Assembly (NCBI RefSeq): GCF_000950575.1
Contig: NZ_CP011005.1
Location: forward strand, 496,001 to 560,000
DNA length: 64,000 nucleotides
Direction of reading: 5' to 3'
Source of the DNA: Psychromicrobium lacuslunae
GTDB taxonomy: Bacteria > Actinomycetota > Actinomycetes > Actinomycetales > Micrococcaceae
A program made the position numbers and the translations under genes. The notes beneath the pieces were generated by a model that was not told the DNA's origin, ran no database searches, and saw only the letters and a program-made list of their open reading frames with translations. Numbering within the stretch: the first letter of the stretch is position 1; every line of letters begins with the position of its first letter. Shown in pieces: positions 8,766 to 17,639 of the stretch.

Positions 8766-10286
8766 TTAGAACAGTCCTTCCGTGGCATTGGTGATCACAA
8801 AGCCGTCTTTGGCCCGAATGTTCAGCTGCTCGAGTTCGCCCGCGGCCAGTTCTGGGAGCCGTTCGACGGCGGTCAGGAAGCGGTCCAGCTCGGCGGGCTC
8901 CACCGCCTCGGCGGCCAGGGTGCGCAGCTTGTTCACGTAGTTTTCCCGCGCGAAGGGACGAGCACCGAGCGGATGTGCATCGGCAACGGCAATTTCGTCA
9001 ACGATCTTGCTGCCGTCGGTCAACTCGATTTCGACTCGACCGCCGAAAGCCTTTTCTGCCGGGTCAAGCGAGTGATAACGACGGGTCCACTCGGCGTCCT
9101 CGGCGGTAGTGATCTTATTCCACAGCTCAACGGTGTCGGCACGGCCAGCCCGTTCCGGGGTGTAAGAGTCCACGTGGTGCCAGCTGCCGTCCTGCAACGC
9201 CACCGCGAAGATATAGGGGATTGAATGATCAAGGGTTTCCCGCGAGGCGGTGGGATCGTACTTCTGCGGGTCGTTGGCGCCGGAACCAATCACGTAGTGC
9301 GTGTGGTGGCTGGTGTGCAGCACTATCGCTTTCACGTTCTTCGGCTCAGCCAGCTCTGGATGCTCGCCGTGCAGCTTGCGGGCCAGATCGATCCAGGCCT
9401 GCGCCTGGTACTCGGCGGAGTGCTCCTTGGTGTAGGAATCCAAGATGGCCCGCTTGGCTTCTCCAGCTTCGGGCAGCGGCACTTCATAAGCTGCTTCGGG
9501 GCCGTCCAATAGCCAGGCGATCACACCGTCTTCACCTTCGTAAATCGGCTCAGGCGAGGTTTGACCGCGCATCGTGCGGTCGACGGCTTCGATCGCCATT
9601 TTGCCCGCAAAGGCCGGAGCGTAAGCCTTCCAAGTGGAAATCTGACCCTTGCGCGACTGCCTAGTGGCGGTGGTGGTGTGCAAGGCCTGGCCGACTGCCT
9701 GGAAAATCGTTTCGGTGTCTAGACCGAGCAAGGTGCCAATGCCGGCGGCTGCGGAGGGGCCGAGATGGGCAACGTGGTCGATCTTGTGCTTATGCAGGCT
9801 GATCGCCTTGACCAGGTCAACCTGGATCTCGTAGCCGGTGGCGAGACCGCGGATCAGGTCCTTGCCGCTCTTCCCAGCGTGCTGGGCAACCGCGAGAATT
9901 GGCGGGATATTGTCACCCGGGTGTGAGTATTCGGCGGAGAGGAAGGTGTCGTGGTAATCCAGTTCTCGAACTGCGACGCCATTGGCGAAAGCAGCCCATT
10001 CCGGGCTGGTCTTCACTGTGTTGTCCAAACCAAACAGACCCGCGCCGTTGCCGTTCTTTGACGGCTGATGGGTCAGCGCCTGATCCCGGACCGCGACAAT
10101 GGGAGCCCGGTTGAGCGAGGCAATGGCGACCGAGGCATTGTCGATGATCCGGTTAATGATCATTTCGGTGACTTCTTCGCTCACCTCGACCGGGTCGACG
10201 GCGACCTGGGCAATTTTGTAAGCGAGCTGATCTTCGCGAGCGAGGTTCTCTTCGCTCTTATAGACGCGAACGGGATGGTTTTTCAC
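8766..10286 (-). CDS. prpD: 2-methylcitrate dehydratase, MmgE/PrpD family
   Basis: Dehydrates 2-methylcitrate to 2-methyl-cis-aconitate. The 506-aa sequence has the MmgE/PrpD fold: residues about 50-130 ([15 protein letters not shown], then [27 protein letters not shown] in outline) carry the conserved D-Y-H-D and H-P-x-D motifs, and [16 protein letters not shown] lies near residue 225. The protein is cofactor-independent, unlike the aconitase-type AcnD route. It is the first structural gene of the operon, 37 nt downstream of the GntR regulator gene on the same strand. Confidence 0.92.
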   Translation of the reverse strand: MKNHPVRVYKSEENLAREDQLAYKIAQVAVDPVEVSEEVTEMIINRIIDNASVAIASLNRAPIVAVRDQALTHQPSKNGNGAGLFGLDNTVKTSPEWAAFANGVAVRELDYHDTFLSAEYSHPGDNIPPILAVAQHAGKSGKDLIRGLATGYEIQVDLVKAISLHKHKIDHVAHLGPSAAAGIGTLLGLDTETIFQAVGQALHTTTATRQSRKGQISTWKAYAPAFAGKMAIEAVDRTMRGQTSPEPIYEGEDGVIAWLLDGPEAAYEVPLPEAGEAKRAILDSYTKEHSAEYQAQAWIDLARKLHGEHPELAEPKNVKAIVLHTSHHTHYVIGSGANDPQKYDPTASRETLDHSIPYIFAVALQDGSWHHVDSYTPERAGRADTVELWNKITTAEDAEWTRRYHSLDPAEKAFGGRVEIELTDGSKIVDEIAVADAHPLGARPFARENYVNKLRTLAAEAVEPAELDRFLTAVERLPELAAGELEQLNIRAKDGFVITNATEGLF

Positions 10287-10323
10287 GGCGTGAGGCCTTT
10301 CTGCTGCTGTTCCGTTTTCAATT

Positions 10324-10983
10324 TCAGGCTTTTGCGGGTTCTAGGTTCGTGGTGCGACTGTTCTCGAGGATGTGCTGGAGTGAATTGTTCAGGTGCACGG
10401 TGGTGGTGGCGGCGGCGAGCAACGGGTTCTTGGCCGCCACTGCGGCGCATATTGCCGCGTGCTCAGAGGCGGTGGCTGCTAAGCGTCGGGGGTGTTCTTG
10501 TGCCATTCGGCGTGCACGAGCTAAGAGCGGGCGCAAGTTCTTCAGAGTGCTGACCAGAAAAGGGTTTCCGCAGTGCGCGTCGAGCGCCGCATCGAGATCG
10601 CCGGAAAGCTGGTAGTACTCCTCAATGGCCTGACCTGCCACCAGGCTCTGATGTGCCAGTTCGAAGCGGTGCTGCAAATCAGCGAAAACTTGGCCGATAC
10701 CGCGTTCGGCGGCCAAGGCCGCAGTTTTCGCCTCTAGAGTTTCGCGCAGCTCATAAAGTTCCCGCACGGTCTCTAGCGAAATTTCGGTAACTACGACGCC
10801 GCGGCCACCCTTCGCCGTCGTCAGTCCTTCGGCGGTGAGTCGGGAGAGTGCCTCGCGCACCGGGGTGCGGCTGACGCCGAGCCGTTCAGAGAGTTCGACT
10901 TCGGCCAACACAGTGCCGGGAAGCAGGCGCCACGCCACGATGTCCTCGTGCAGGCTTTGATAGGCCTTCTCGCTGGCGCGCAT
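10324..10983 (-). CDS. GntR/FCD-family regulator of the prp operon
   Basis: A 219-aa repressor-type protein. The N-terminal winged HTH has the GntR signature ([34 protein letters not shown] in outline, residues about 20-55). The C-terminal FCD domain (about 85-215) usually binds small organic acids through a metal site, here probably a methylcitrate-cycle intermediate. It is the first gene of the prp transcript and its promoter region contains two GTATAC-centred half-palindromes, so autoregulation together with prpDBC is likely. Acting on prp is inferred from position. Confidence 0.85.
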   Translation of the reverse strand: MRASEKAYQSLHEDIVAWRLLPGTVLAEVELSERLGVSRTPVREALSRLTAEGLTTAKGGRGVVVTEISLETVRELYELRETLEAKTAALAAERGIGQVFADLQHRFELAHQSLVAGQAIEEYYQLSGDLDAALDAHCGNPFLVSTLKNLRPLLARARRMAQEHPRRLAATASEHAAICAAVAAKNPLLAAATTTVHLNNSLQHILENSRTTNLEPAKA

Positions 10984-10991
10984 AGTTACAG

Positions 10992-11050
10992 TGTATACAA
11001 AAAAGCGAGATTATCGAGGCTTGGTGCCAGAAAATCTCAGGAAGGTATAC
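10992..11050. promoter_or_regulatory. Candidate GntR operators upstream of the prp operon
   Basis: TGTATACA (10992-10999) is a perfect 8-bp palindrome 9 nt upstream of the regulator ATG, and GTATAC recurs at 11045-11050. Repeated GTATAC-type cores fit an FCD-subfamily GntR protein binding as a dimer and perhaps looping between two sites. No binding data exist in the sequence itself. Confidence 0.5.
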
Positions 11051-11171
11051 ATTGATGCGATTTTGAGGGTCTAATAGTTATTGTTGCTTGTCGGTTCGTA
11101 GGGCGGCACCGAACGGCGCAGCAAGAACAGGCGATGATTACCGCAAACGTTTAGCGCCAACCTCTAGTGAA

Positions 11172-11723
11172 CTAGCCGAGGCTGGGAAATCCCGGCAAAC
11201 CGTCAATGCTTTGGGCATTTCTCTCTGTGCGGTATTCAGCCATTCCCTCTGGGCCTTTCTTCTCGGCTTGCAGCCGAAGTAAATCGCGTTCGCCGCTCAT
11301 CTGCATAATTGGCACGCCCCAACCGCAGGAATCGCTGATTCGGGTCACCTTGACAGTAATAACTGCCCGGGTGCTCGGATGCTTAGGATGCAGTGCGGTG
11401 ACTTCTTCGAAAGCCGGTTCGCCCGGGAGCGACACCGTGCCCTGACCATGCAATCGGACAATCCGAGGGCGTGAGTCGAAGGAGTTGAACATCAAACAGA
11501 CCCGGCCGTTTTCGCGCAGGTGTGCAATTGTCTCCACCCCGCTGCCGGTGTAATCGACCCAACCCACTCGATGGGCATCGAGTACTGAGAAGGAGTCGTG
11601 GCCGCGCGGAGAGATGTTCACGTGGCCTGCGGCGTCGAGAGGGGCCGTTGCCACGAACCACATTGGCTGCTGTTCGATCCAGGCTTTGAGCTTGTCGTCA
11701 ATGGAATCGAATATTTTGCCCAT
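11172..11723 (-). CDS. Pyridoxamine 5'-phosphate oxidase-fold protein
   Basis: A 183-aa flavin-type split-barrel protein of unknown substrate. The stretch FDSIDDKLKAWIEQQPMWFVATAPLDAAGHVNISPRG in outline (residues about 4-40) and the FNSFDSRPRIVRLHGQG block (about 85-100) are typical of the PPOX class whose members bind FMN or F420. The open frame extends to 11855, but ATG 11723 is chosen because GGAG lies just upstream and homologous proteins begin with MGKIFDS-like sequences. It stands alone between the prp operon and the toxin-antitoxin remnant. Confidence 0.8.
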   Translation of the reverse strand: MGKIFDSIDDKLKAWIEQQPMWFVATAPLDAAGHVNISPRGHDSFSVLDAHRVGWVDYTGSGVETIAHLRENGRVCLMFNSFDSRPRIVRLHGQGTVSLPGEPAFEEVTALHPKHPSTRAVITVKVTRISDSCGWGVPIMQMSGERDLLRLQAEKKGPEGMAEYRTERNAQSIDGLPGFPSLG

Positions 11724-11792
11724 GTCTCCGAGTCTACCCAAGGACGTCAGTCGGATCTGGAGAAGTGGTATCAGCGATGATACCTTCTGCTT

Positions 11793-11997
11793 ATGGCAAT
11801 GACGCTTCGCGTCAACGAGGAAGATACTCAGATGCTTCGGCAGCGAGCTGAGCAAGATTGGCGTTTCGATGCAAGAAGTTGCTCGCGCCGCCGTTCAGGA
11901 GTACTTGCGTCACAGCGACCGCAAAGAGCTGTTGGATAACGCTATCCGGGACACCCTCGCACGTTATTCCGATACTTTGAGGCGTCTTGGCGAATGA
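11793..11997 (+). pseudogene. Frameshifted RHH-type antitoxin of a Fic/Doc module
   Basis: From ATG 11793 the frame reads MAMTLRVNEEDTQMLRQRAEQ, a typical start of a ribbon-helix-helix antitoxin, then loses the pattern. From about 11857 another frame continues as IGVSMQEVARAAVQEYLRHS and runs through TLARYSDTLRRLGE to a TGA at 11995. The two halves join with one extra (or two missing) bases near 11850-11858. In the restored frame the stop overlaps the toxin start as ATGA, exactly as in intact modules. In the present sequence translation from 11793 ends early at about 48 codons. A sequencing error is possible. Confidence 0.75.
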
Positions 11998-12383
11998 TCT
12001 TCTTCCTCTCCGCAGAGGAGGCCCTATTGCTGGCGTCTGCGGCGATGGGGCAGGCGCCGGAGGTGCGGGACTATGGTTTGCTGCAATCCGCCTTGGTGCG
12101 ACCACAGACCCAGCTGTTCGGTGACGACGCCTACCCAGAATTGCATCTCAAGGCGGCTGCGCTGCTGCATTCCCTGGTGAAAAATTATTGTCTTGTTGAC
12201 GGCAATAAGCGGCTTGGCTTCGCTTGCACTGCAGTATTTCTTGTGGCAAACGGCGAGCCATTGATGCTCTCCCAAGAGGATGCTTATCAGCTTACGATGG
12301 CCGTCGCTGCGGGGGAACTGGATGATTTGAAGGTAATCGCCAGCGCGCTCGCAAAGCCAGAATATTCGTTTCTTCCCGAGTGA
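11994..12383 (+). CDS. Fic/Doc-family toxin with altered catalytic motif
   Basis: A 129-aa Doc-like (death-on-curing) protein. Active relatives modify EF-Tu or other targets through the Fic motif HxFx(D/A)GNKR. Here the motif region reads KNYCLVDGNKRLG near residues 67-79: the Asp-Gly-Asn-Lys-Arg part is intact, but the position of the catalytic His, four residues before the Asp, is Tyr (TAT, one transition from CAT). The rest (VRDYGLLQSALVRP, DAYPELHLKAAALLHSLVKN) fits the family and the length is normal. The upstream antitoxin gene is frameshifted. The protein is probably inactive as a toxin, which would make loss of the antitoxin harmless. Confidence 0.85.
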   Translation: MIFFLSAEEALLLASAAMGQAPEVRDYGLLQSALVRPQTQLFGDDAYPELHLKAAALLHSLVKNYCLVDGNKRLGFACTAVFLVANGEPLMLSQEDAYQLTMAVAAGELDDLKVIASALAKPEYSFLPE

Positions 12384-12402
12384 CCTGACACTTAGAACGG
12401 CG

Positions 12403-12446
12403 CTGGCCCCGCCCACTGAATGCGCAGTTTCGGTGGGCAGGGCCAG
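12403..12446. terminator. Hairpin between convergent fic and ddaH genes
   Basis: Arms of 14 nt (12403-12416 and 12433-12446) pair with one mismatch around a 16-nt loop, GC-rich and followed by TTCT. The position between convergent genes suggests a shared bidirectional terminator. Confidence 0.6.
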
Positions 12447-12506
12447 TTCTCCCCAGTGAATCGTTTGATTCGACGGGCAGGGGTGTGCTGGTTGCGGGGC
12501 GCTAGG

Positions 12507-13379
12507 CTAACGGTTCAGGATCAGCGTGCAGCACTTCGCGCCACCGCCAGACTTCAGGAATTCAGAGATGTCCACCGGAACCGGAGTGAAGCCATGCTCG
12601 CGCAATTGTGCTTGGAAGCTCACTGCCTGCTCGGCCACTACGACGTTCTTACCGTCGCTCACCGCGTTCAGCGCAAACCATTCCGCGTCTTCCACTGAAA
12701 CATGGATCTGCTGCAAGCCAAGGCCGTCCAGGATTTGCCGGGAACGCTCGGAGAATGCCTCAGGAACCAGTGCAATGGTGTGCTCGTCCAGGATGGTGAG
12801 GGCTGTGTCGATGTGATACCAACGTGGATCGATGAGTTCCAAAGTTTCAGTGGGGAGGCCGAGTAGCTCGGTGACCTCATCGCCGGCACCGAGTTCGCTG
12901 CGGAAACCGCTACCGCCCAGCATTACGCTCCCGGTCCAGAGAAAATCGCCCTCGCCTTCGTTGACCAATTTGGGGTGGACAACCTCAAAGCCCTGAGCCG
13001 CAAACCACTGCGCAAAGTAGGCCTCTTCGGCTTGGCGGTACTCGGAGCGGAACTTGCTGATCAAGGCCTTATTGCCTTTCACAATGCCGGCGTTGGCGGT
13101 GAAGACCATATCCGGCAAGCCGGGAACATCTTCCATGACCTCGACGGTGTGTCCGAGCTTGAGGTAGGTCTGACGGAGGTTCTCCCACTGTGACATTGCT
13201 AACTCGGCATTGACCTCGACGCTAACGTCCATCCAGCGGTTGATCGAGTAGTAGACCTCGAAGTTTCCCGGCCGGCACATCAGATATCGCTGAGGTTTAG
13301 CTTGACGCTGCCCGGTTTTTTCCGCTGCGGCATCGGTCAAGGTGCTGTCGGCTGGTGCTTCGCTGAGTGTCTGAGTCAT
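12507..13379 (-). CDS. Dimethylargininase (DDAH-like amidinohydrolase)
   Basis: Member of the guanidino-modifying (amidinotransferase) superfamily. DDAH hydrolyses N-methylated arginines to citrulline and an amine. Visible motifs are MVFTANAG, GEGDFLWTG, the catalytic His in RWYHIDTALTIL (about residue 160-170) and the C-terminal catalytic Cys in GGGAKCCTLILNR. ATG 13379 gives 290 aa with AAGGA about 9 nt upstream; the open frame extends to 13448 without support. Arginine deiminase-like or related activities cannot be excluded. It is divergent from the siderophore importer operon and probably not functionally tied to it. Confidence 0.8.
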   Translation of the reverse strand: MTQTLSEAPADSTLTDAAAEKTGQRQAKPQRYLMCRPGNFEVYYSINRWMDVSVEVNAELAMSQWENLRQTYLKLGHTVEVMEDVPGLPDMVFTANAGIVKGNKALISKFRSEYRQAEEAYFAQWFAAQGFEVVHPKLVNEGEGDFLWTGSVMLGGSGFRSELGAGDEVTELLGLPTETLELIDPRWYHIDTALTILDEHTIALVPEAFSERSRQILDGLGLQQIHVSVEDAEWFALNAVSDGKNVVVAEQAVSFQAQLREHGFTPVPVDISEFLKSGGGAKCCTLILNR

Positions 13380-13519
13380 GGCAGCAAGTCCTTTTGTCGG
13401 TTGCAATTGTTGAAGTGCTTGCGTCGTGATCCAGCAGATGGGCATCACAACGCAGCGCCCTGGGCAGAGGAACCAGCAGGCGTTGCGGTAAAGATTTCCT
13501 CAAAATTGTGGGGCGGTTT

Positions 13520-13538
13520 TTAGGTTAGCTTATCCTAA
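13520..13538. promoter_or_regulatory. IdeR/DtxR iron box before the importer operon
   Basis: TTAGGTTAGCTTATCCTAA matches the 19-bp DtxR/IdeR consensus TTAGGTTAGGCTAACCTAA at 16 of 19 positions. It ends 15 nt before the ATG of the ABC ATPase, so bound repressor would block the promoter or early transcription. It predicts derepression under iron limitation. Confidence 0.85.
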
Positions 13539-13553
13539 GTTACTATTACAGAC

Positions 13554-14381
13554 ATGGTTGATGTGATGATCCCTACAGCGCTGGCCGGAGAGAGCCTCAC
13601 GCTGTCTTATGGCAAGCGCCGGGTAGTGGAAGCTGCCTCACTGAGCCTTGAAGCAGCTAAGGTCACTACCTTGGTGGGGCCGAACGGCAGCGGCAAATCA
13701 ACCCTGCTGCGCTCCTTGGCGCGGCTGCATCAGTTGGATTCGGGCACCGTTTCCTTAGCAGGACATCCGGACGCCACGCTGCTCAGTCGTCGCGAATTCG
13801 CCCAGCGCGTTACCTTGTTGGCCCAGCATCGTCCCAATCCGAGCGGGATCAGCGTGCGCGATTTAGTGAGCTATGGTAGGCAGCCGTATCTGCGTCGTTG
13901 GGGGCGCAGTAGCGCCGAGGATCTACTCGCCGTTGAGGCTGCGATGGAGAAGACCAGAGTCGTTGCGATGGCTGATCGGCCGATTGATGAGCTCTCTGGG
14001 GGAGAGCTGCAACGAGTCTGGCTGGCTTCCTGTCTTGCCCAGGACGCCAAGGTGCTACTGCTCGACGAGCCCACCACTTTTCTGGACCTGCGGCACCAAG
14101 TCGAATTTCTGGATTTGATTTGTGAATTGGCCGAATTGCACGGAGTAGCGGTGGGCGTGGTCCTTCACGACCTCAACCATGCTGCCGAAGTTTCGGACAC
14201 CATTGCCGTGATGCACCGGGGGAGCATCAGGGTAGTTGGCAAACCCGAAGAGGTTTTGACAGCGGAATTGCTTTCCGATGTCTATGGCATCGGAATCCGG
14301 GTGGAGATCGATGCCAATACCGGATTGGTACGTACCCATCCGATGGCGCGTCGTGCCCGGTCAGCGTTAGCGCTGAACTGA
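13554..14381 (+). CDS. Ferric-siderophore ABC transporter ATP-binding protein (FepC type)
   Basis: A 275-aa cytoplasmic ATPase that powers siderophore uptake. Walker A is GPNGSGKST (residues about 42-50), the Q-loop follows near LLAQHRP, the signature is LSGGELQRV (about 143-151), Walker B is VLLLDEPTTFLD (about 163-174) and the H-loop is VLHDLNHA. These are all typical of the FecE/FepC group. It is the first gene of an importer operon with the lipoprotein and the fused permease, right behind an iron box. In coelichelin loci the corresponding gene belongs to the cchC-F group. Confidence 0.93.
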   Translation: MVDVMIPTALAGESLTLSYGKRRVVEAASLSLEAAKVTTLVGPNGSGKSTLLRSLARLHQLDSGTVSLAGHPDATLLSRREFAQRVTLLAQHRPNPSGISVRDLVSYGRQPYLRRWGRSSAEDLLAVEAAMEKTRVVAMADRPIDELSGGELQRVWLASCLAQDAKVLLLDEPTTFLDLRHQVEFLDLICELAELHGVAVGVVLHDLNHAAEVSDTIAVMHRGSIRVVGKPEEVLTAELLSDVYGIGIRVEIDANTGLVRTHPMARRARSALALN

Positions 14382-14385
14382 AGCG

Positions 14386-14417
14386 CTAGCCGGGGAGTCT
14401 ACTAGCCGGGGAGTCTA
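14386..14417. repeat. 16-bp perfect tandem duplication
   Basis: CTAGCCGGGGAGTCTA is present twice head to tail (14386-14401 and 14402-14417), directly after the ATPase stop codon and about 80 nt before the lipoprotein start. It looks like a recent slip duplication. Whether it affects expression of the downstream genes is unknown. Confidence 0.85.
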
Positions 14418-14495
14418 GCTGGGAAGCAAGACATATTTGGCGACCGCAATCGCTTGCAACTCGGGAATGCCGGGTTGCTCACTTATGAGAAGAGA

Positions 14496-15479
14496 ATGGA
14501 CATCAGCACAGTGAAGAAACTTCGCGTCATCGGCGCCCTGTTGATTGGTGCAGTCGCGCTTTCCGCCTGCGGCACCACGCAGCCCGCTGCCACAGCTCCC
14601 GGTTCGACAGCCGTTGAGTCGATTACCGTGAAAGACGATCTGGGTCGCAGCGTGAAACTGGACAAGCCAGCCGAACGGGTGGTCACTACCGAGTGGCAGC
14701 AGACCGAAGACGTGCTGACCTTAGGAGTCACTCCGGTAGGCGTTGCTGATATCGCTGGGTATAAGGTCTGGGACACCGCAGAGTCGCTGCCCGACTCAGT
14801 CAAGGATGTCGGCACCCGCCAGGAACCCAATCTCGACGCGATCTTCTCGCTCAACCCCGATCTGGTGATCGTGGAGGCAAGTAGCGAAACTCCGTTGGTC
14901 AAGCAGCTTTCCGCTAAAGGTATCGCGGTGCTGGTCTCCAAAGGTGCCGATGGCAAGGACTCGATTGCCAAGATGAAGCAGACTTTCCAACTGGTGGCCG
15001 AGGCTTTGGGTAAGCAGGATAAGGCTAAGGAAGCTATCAATAGTTTTGATGCCAAGCTGGCCGAGGGTAAGAAAAAGATCGAAGAAGCAGCCCCCAGCAG
15101 CAAGGATTTCCTCTACCTTGACGCTTACCTTGAGGGCTCGAACATCTCAATTCGAATCTTCGGCAAGGGCTCGTTCATCGGAGATCTGGGCAGCCAGCTC
15201 GGGCTGAAGAATCTCTGGACCGGCAATACCGACCCGGTTTACGGCTTTGCTGCCACCGACGTCGAAGGTCTCTCGGCGCTGAAGCCTTCCCGCATCCTCT
15301 ACACCGCTGAGGAATCGAAGGACTGGCTCACCCCCTTGGAGAACAATGCGCTCTGGAAGAACATCCCGGCGGTCAAAGACGGCAAGGTGAAGGCCTTCCC
15401 GAGCGGGATTTGGACCTTCGGCGGGCCGAAGAGCGGCGAGCAGGTCATCGACGCTTTCGTCGCAGCAGTAACCTCCTAA
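14496..15479 (+). CDS. Iron-siderophore substrate-binding lipoprotein
   Basis: A class-III periplasmic-binding-type protein of about 327 aa, lipid-anchored on the outside of the membrane, that captures the ferric siderophore and hands it to the permease. A signal peptide with lipobox LSAC ends near residue 26 from ATG 14496. The Fe-siderophore TroA-like fold is seen in VKDDLGRSVKLDKPAERVVTTEW and in EPNLDAIFSLNPDLVIVEAS in outline. The frame is open from a TTG at 14454, but ATG 14496 precedes a normal lipoprotein signal. The gene ends 3 nt before the permease. Confidence 0.92.
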   Translation: MDISTVKKLRVIGALLIGAVALSACGTTQPAATAPGSTAVESITVKDDLGRSVKLDKPAERVVTTEWQQTEDVLTLGVTPVGVADIAGYKVWDTAESLPDSVKDVGTRQEPNLDAIFSLNPDLVIVEASSETPLVKQLSAKGIAVLVSKGADGKDSIAKMKQTFQLVAEALGKQDKAKEAINSFDAKLAEGKKKIEEAAPSSKDFLYLDAYLEGSNISIRIFGKGSFIGDLGSQLGLKNLWTGNTDPVYGFAATDVEGLSALKPSRILYTAEESKDWLTPLENNALWKNIPAVKDGKVKAFPSGIWTFGGPKSGEQVIDAFVAAVTS

Positions 15480-15482
15480 GTC

Positions 15483-17573
15483 GTGTCACTGGCGACTGCC
15501 GCGCCAGAACGCTCGGAGCAGAACCCCGGTTTCCCCAGGTTATTGGGCAAGCTCTCTGCTCCGAGCGTGCTCGTCGGCGCTTTGATTCTCACCGTATTAA
15601 TTTCGCTGGTTCATCTGACCCAGGGCAGCTCGACGGTGGGAGTTGGCGACCTCTTCCAGATGCTCATCGGCAATGGAGATCAAGGCGCTAGCGATACCTT
15701 CTTTTCCAGCAGGTTGCCCAGGCTGCTGGCCGGTTTAGTAGCCGGGGTGGCGCTCGGCGCCGCTGGCGCTCTGCTGCAGTCCATCTCGCGTAATTCACTG
15801 GCCTCACCGGACACCCTCGGGGTCACCGCCGGTGCAGCCTTCACAGTGACTTTGGTGGCCGCCCTCGGCATTGCCCTACCGGTCTGGCTGGGCGGTCTGG
15901 TCGGTTTCCTTGGTGGCTTGCTTGCCGCTGCAGTGGTTTTCCTGTTGATCGCCGGTCGGAACACCTCAGTGACCAGGTTGGTGCTGGGTGGCACCGCGGT
16001 GGCGATGGCCCTGCAAGCCGCCACTTCGCTGCTCTTATTGCTCTTCGCGCAGCGAACTATCGGGCTCTTCGCTTGGGGCAATGGAAGTCTCAGTCAACTT
16101 GATCTACGCGGCGTCTGGCAAGTCGGCCCCATCGTGCTGATTGCCCTGCTGCTAGCCGTTCTCTACGGCCATAAATTTGATCTGCTGGCCCTCGGTGACG
16201 ACGCCGTGACGGTCCTTGGGGCACGCCCCGGGGCGATTCGTTTGGGTGGAATCCTGCTCGCAGTCCTGCTCACTGGAGCTTCGGTGGCGCTCTGCGGCCC
16301 GCTTGGTTTCGTCGGGCTGAGCGCTCCCGCAATTGCTAGGCTGCTCGCCGCTAAGGTGCCGGGGCTGGTGAAACATCGAGCCTTGATTCCGCTTTCTGCG
16401 CTGTTGGGTGCCGTGGTGGTGCTCGGCGCCGATGTGCTGATTCGCTGGATCGGCGGGGTGAGTGCCGGAATCGAGATTCCCACCGGCGTGACCACCACCC
16501 TGGTGGGGGCTGTCTTCCTGATCGTGCTGGCGCGACGTGTCAAGGATGCCGGCGCGGCCGGCAAGCCCAGCGCGGCAAAGACCGGTCGACCAGCCTCGCG
16601 GCTGAAATTCACTCTGATGATCAGCTCGGCCAGCTTAGTGTTGACCGCCTCAGTGGTGCTCGGCATGTTGGGTGGTTTCACCTGGTTACTCGGTGGCGAT
16701 GTGCTCAATTGGATCACCGGACAGGCGCCGCCCGGAGTGGCCTTTGCGCTGGATGAACGCTTTCCCCGCGTACTGGCTGCGGTGGCCGCGGGTGCTGCTT
16801 TAGCCGTCGCCGGAGCGGTGATCCAGAGTGTGAGCCGCAATCCACTCGCCGAGCCCTACACCACCGGTATCACCGCGGGCGCGGGCGTCGGTGTGATCGG
16901 TCTACTGATCGTGGTGCCGACGGCTGCCCCCTGGCAGGTTTCGATTGTTGCCTTGCTTGGTGCGCTGCTCGCCTTTGCGCTGGTGTACGGCTTGTCCTGG
17001 CGGGGCGGTATTGATTCGGCTCGGATCATGCTGATTGGTGTGGGCGCTAGCGCGGCTGGCGGTGCCATCACCACGTTCCTCTTGGTCAAGGCCGATCCCT
17101 GGAACACTCCGCTGGCGTTGACCTGGCTCTCCGGCACCACCTATGGTCGCAGCCTCGACCAGCTGATTCCGGTTGGAGTTGCGCTAGCGCTGCTGGTTCC
17201 CTTACTTTTCCTCTTCCGTCGCGAAATTGACGTGATTGGGCTTGATGAAAACACGCCTCGAATTGTCGGCATTCGCTTAGAGCCGGTTCGCCTGCTGACT
17301 CTCGGGGTCTCAGTGCTACTGGCCGCCAGTGCGGTTTCGGTGGTTGGCGTGGTAGGTTTCGTCGGCTTGGTGGCACCGCATATCGCGCGCTCCTTAGTGG
17401 GTTCCCATTCGGTCAAGGTGCTGCCCTTGGCCGCTTTAATCGGTGCGGTTTTGGTGAGCGTCGCAGACACTATCGGACGCACCGTGATCGCGCCGGCGCA
17501 AATCCCGGCTGGCTTGATTGTGGCACTGATCGGTACACCTTATTTCGTTTACTTGTTGTACCGCACTCGCTAA
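15483..17573 (+). CDS. Fused FecCD-type siderophore permease (two permeases in one chain)
   Basis: A 696-aa polytopic membrane protein made of two consecutive FecCD permease domains (residues about 20-350 and 370-696), each with the family hallmarks: SRLPRLLAGLVAGVALGAAG...QSISRNSLASPDTLGVTAGA in the first and ERFPRVLAAVAAGAALAVAG...QSVSRNPLAEPYTTGITAGAG in the second. Each half also has a GFVGL motif contacting the ATPase. Most relatives, such as FepD/FepG or CchC/CchD, are two separate proteins of about 330-350 aa, so this is a fusion of the heterodimer. The start is GTG, 3 nt behind the lipoprotein stop. Confidence 0.92.
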   Translation: MSLATAAPERSEQNPGFPRLLGKLSAPSVLVGALILTVLISLVHLTQGSSTVGVGDLFQMLIGNGDQGASDTFFSSRLPRLLAGLVAGVALGAAGALLQSISRNSLASPDTLGVTAGAAFTVTLVAALGIALPVWLGGLVGFLGGLLAAAVVFLLIAGRNTSVTRLVLGGTAVAMALQAATSLLLLLFAQRTIGLFAWGNGSLSQLDLRGVWQVGPIVLIALLLAVLYGHKFDLLALGDDAVTVLGARPGAIRLGGILLAVLLTGASVALCGPLGFVGLSAPAIARLLAAKVPGLVKHRALIPLSALLGAVVVLGADVLIRWIGGVSAGIEIPTGVTTTLVGAVFLIVLARRVKDAGAAGKPSAAKTGRPASRLKFTLMISSASLVLTASVVLGMLGGFTWLLGGDVLNWITGQAPPGVAFALDERFPRVLAAVAAGAALAVAGAVIQSVSRNPLAEPYTTGITAGAGVGVIGLLIVVPTAAPWQVSIVALLGALLAFALVYGLSWRGGIDSARIMLIGVGASAAGGAITTFLLVKADPWNTPLALTWLSGTTYGRSLDQLIPVGVALALLVPLLFLFRREIDVIGLDENTPRIVGIRLEPVRLLTLGVSVLLAASAVSVVGVVGFVGLVAPHIARSLVGSHSVKVLPLAALIGAVLVSVADTIGRTVIAPAQIPAGLIVALIGTPYFVYLLYRTR

Positions 17574-17602
17574 GCAATGTGGCGTCAACCACAAGGATTT
17601 TG

Positions 17603-17621
17603 TTAGGTTAGGCTTTGCTTA
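17603..17621. promoter_or_regulatory. IdeR/DtxR iron box before mbtH-NRPS
   Basis: TTAGGTTAGGCTTTGCTTA matches the DtxR/IdeR consensus at 15 of 19 positions, with a perfect left half. It lies about 18 nt before the MbtH start. It implies a separate iron-controlled promoter for the biosynthetic genes in addition to the importer promoter. Confidence 0.75.
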
Positions 17622-17639
17622 GTTGTTATGCTGGGGAGC

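Noticed and set aside
12507-13448. Dimethylargininase start at 13448
   Set aside because: The extra 23 residues lack family similarity and a ribosome-binding site; ATG 13379 has AAGGA upstream.
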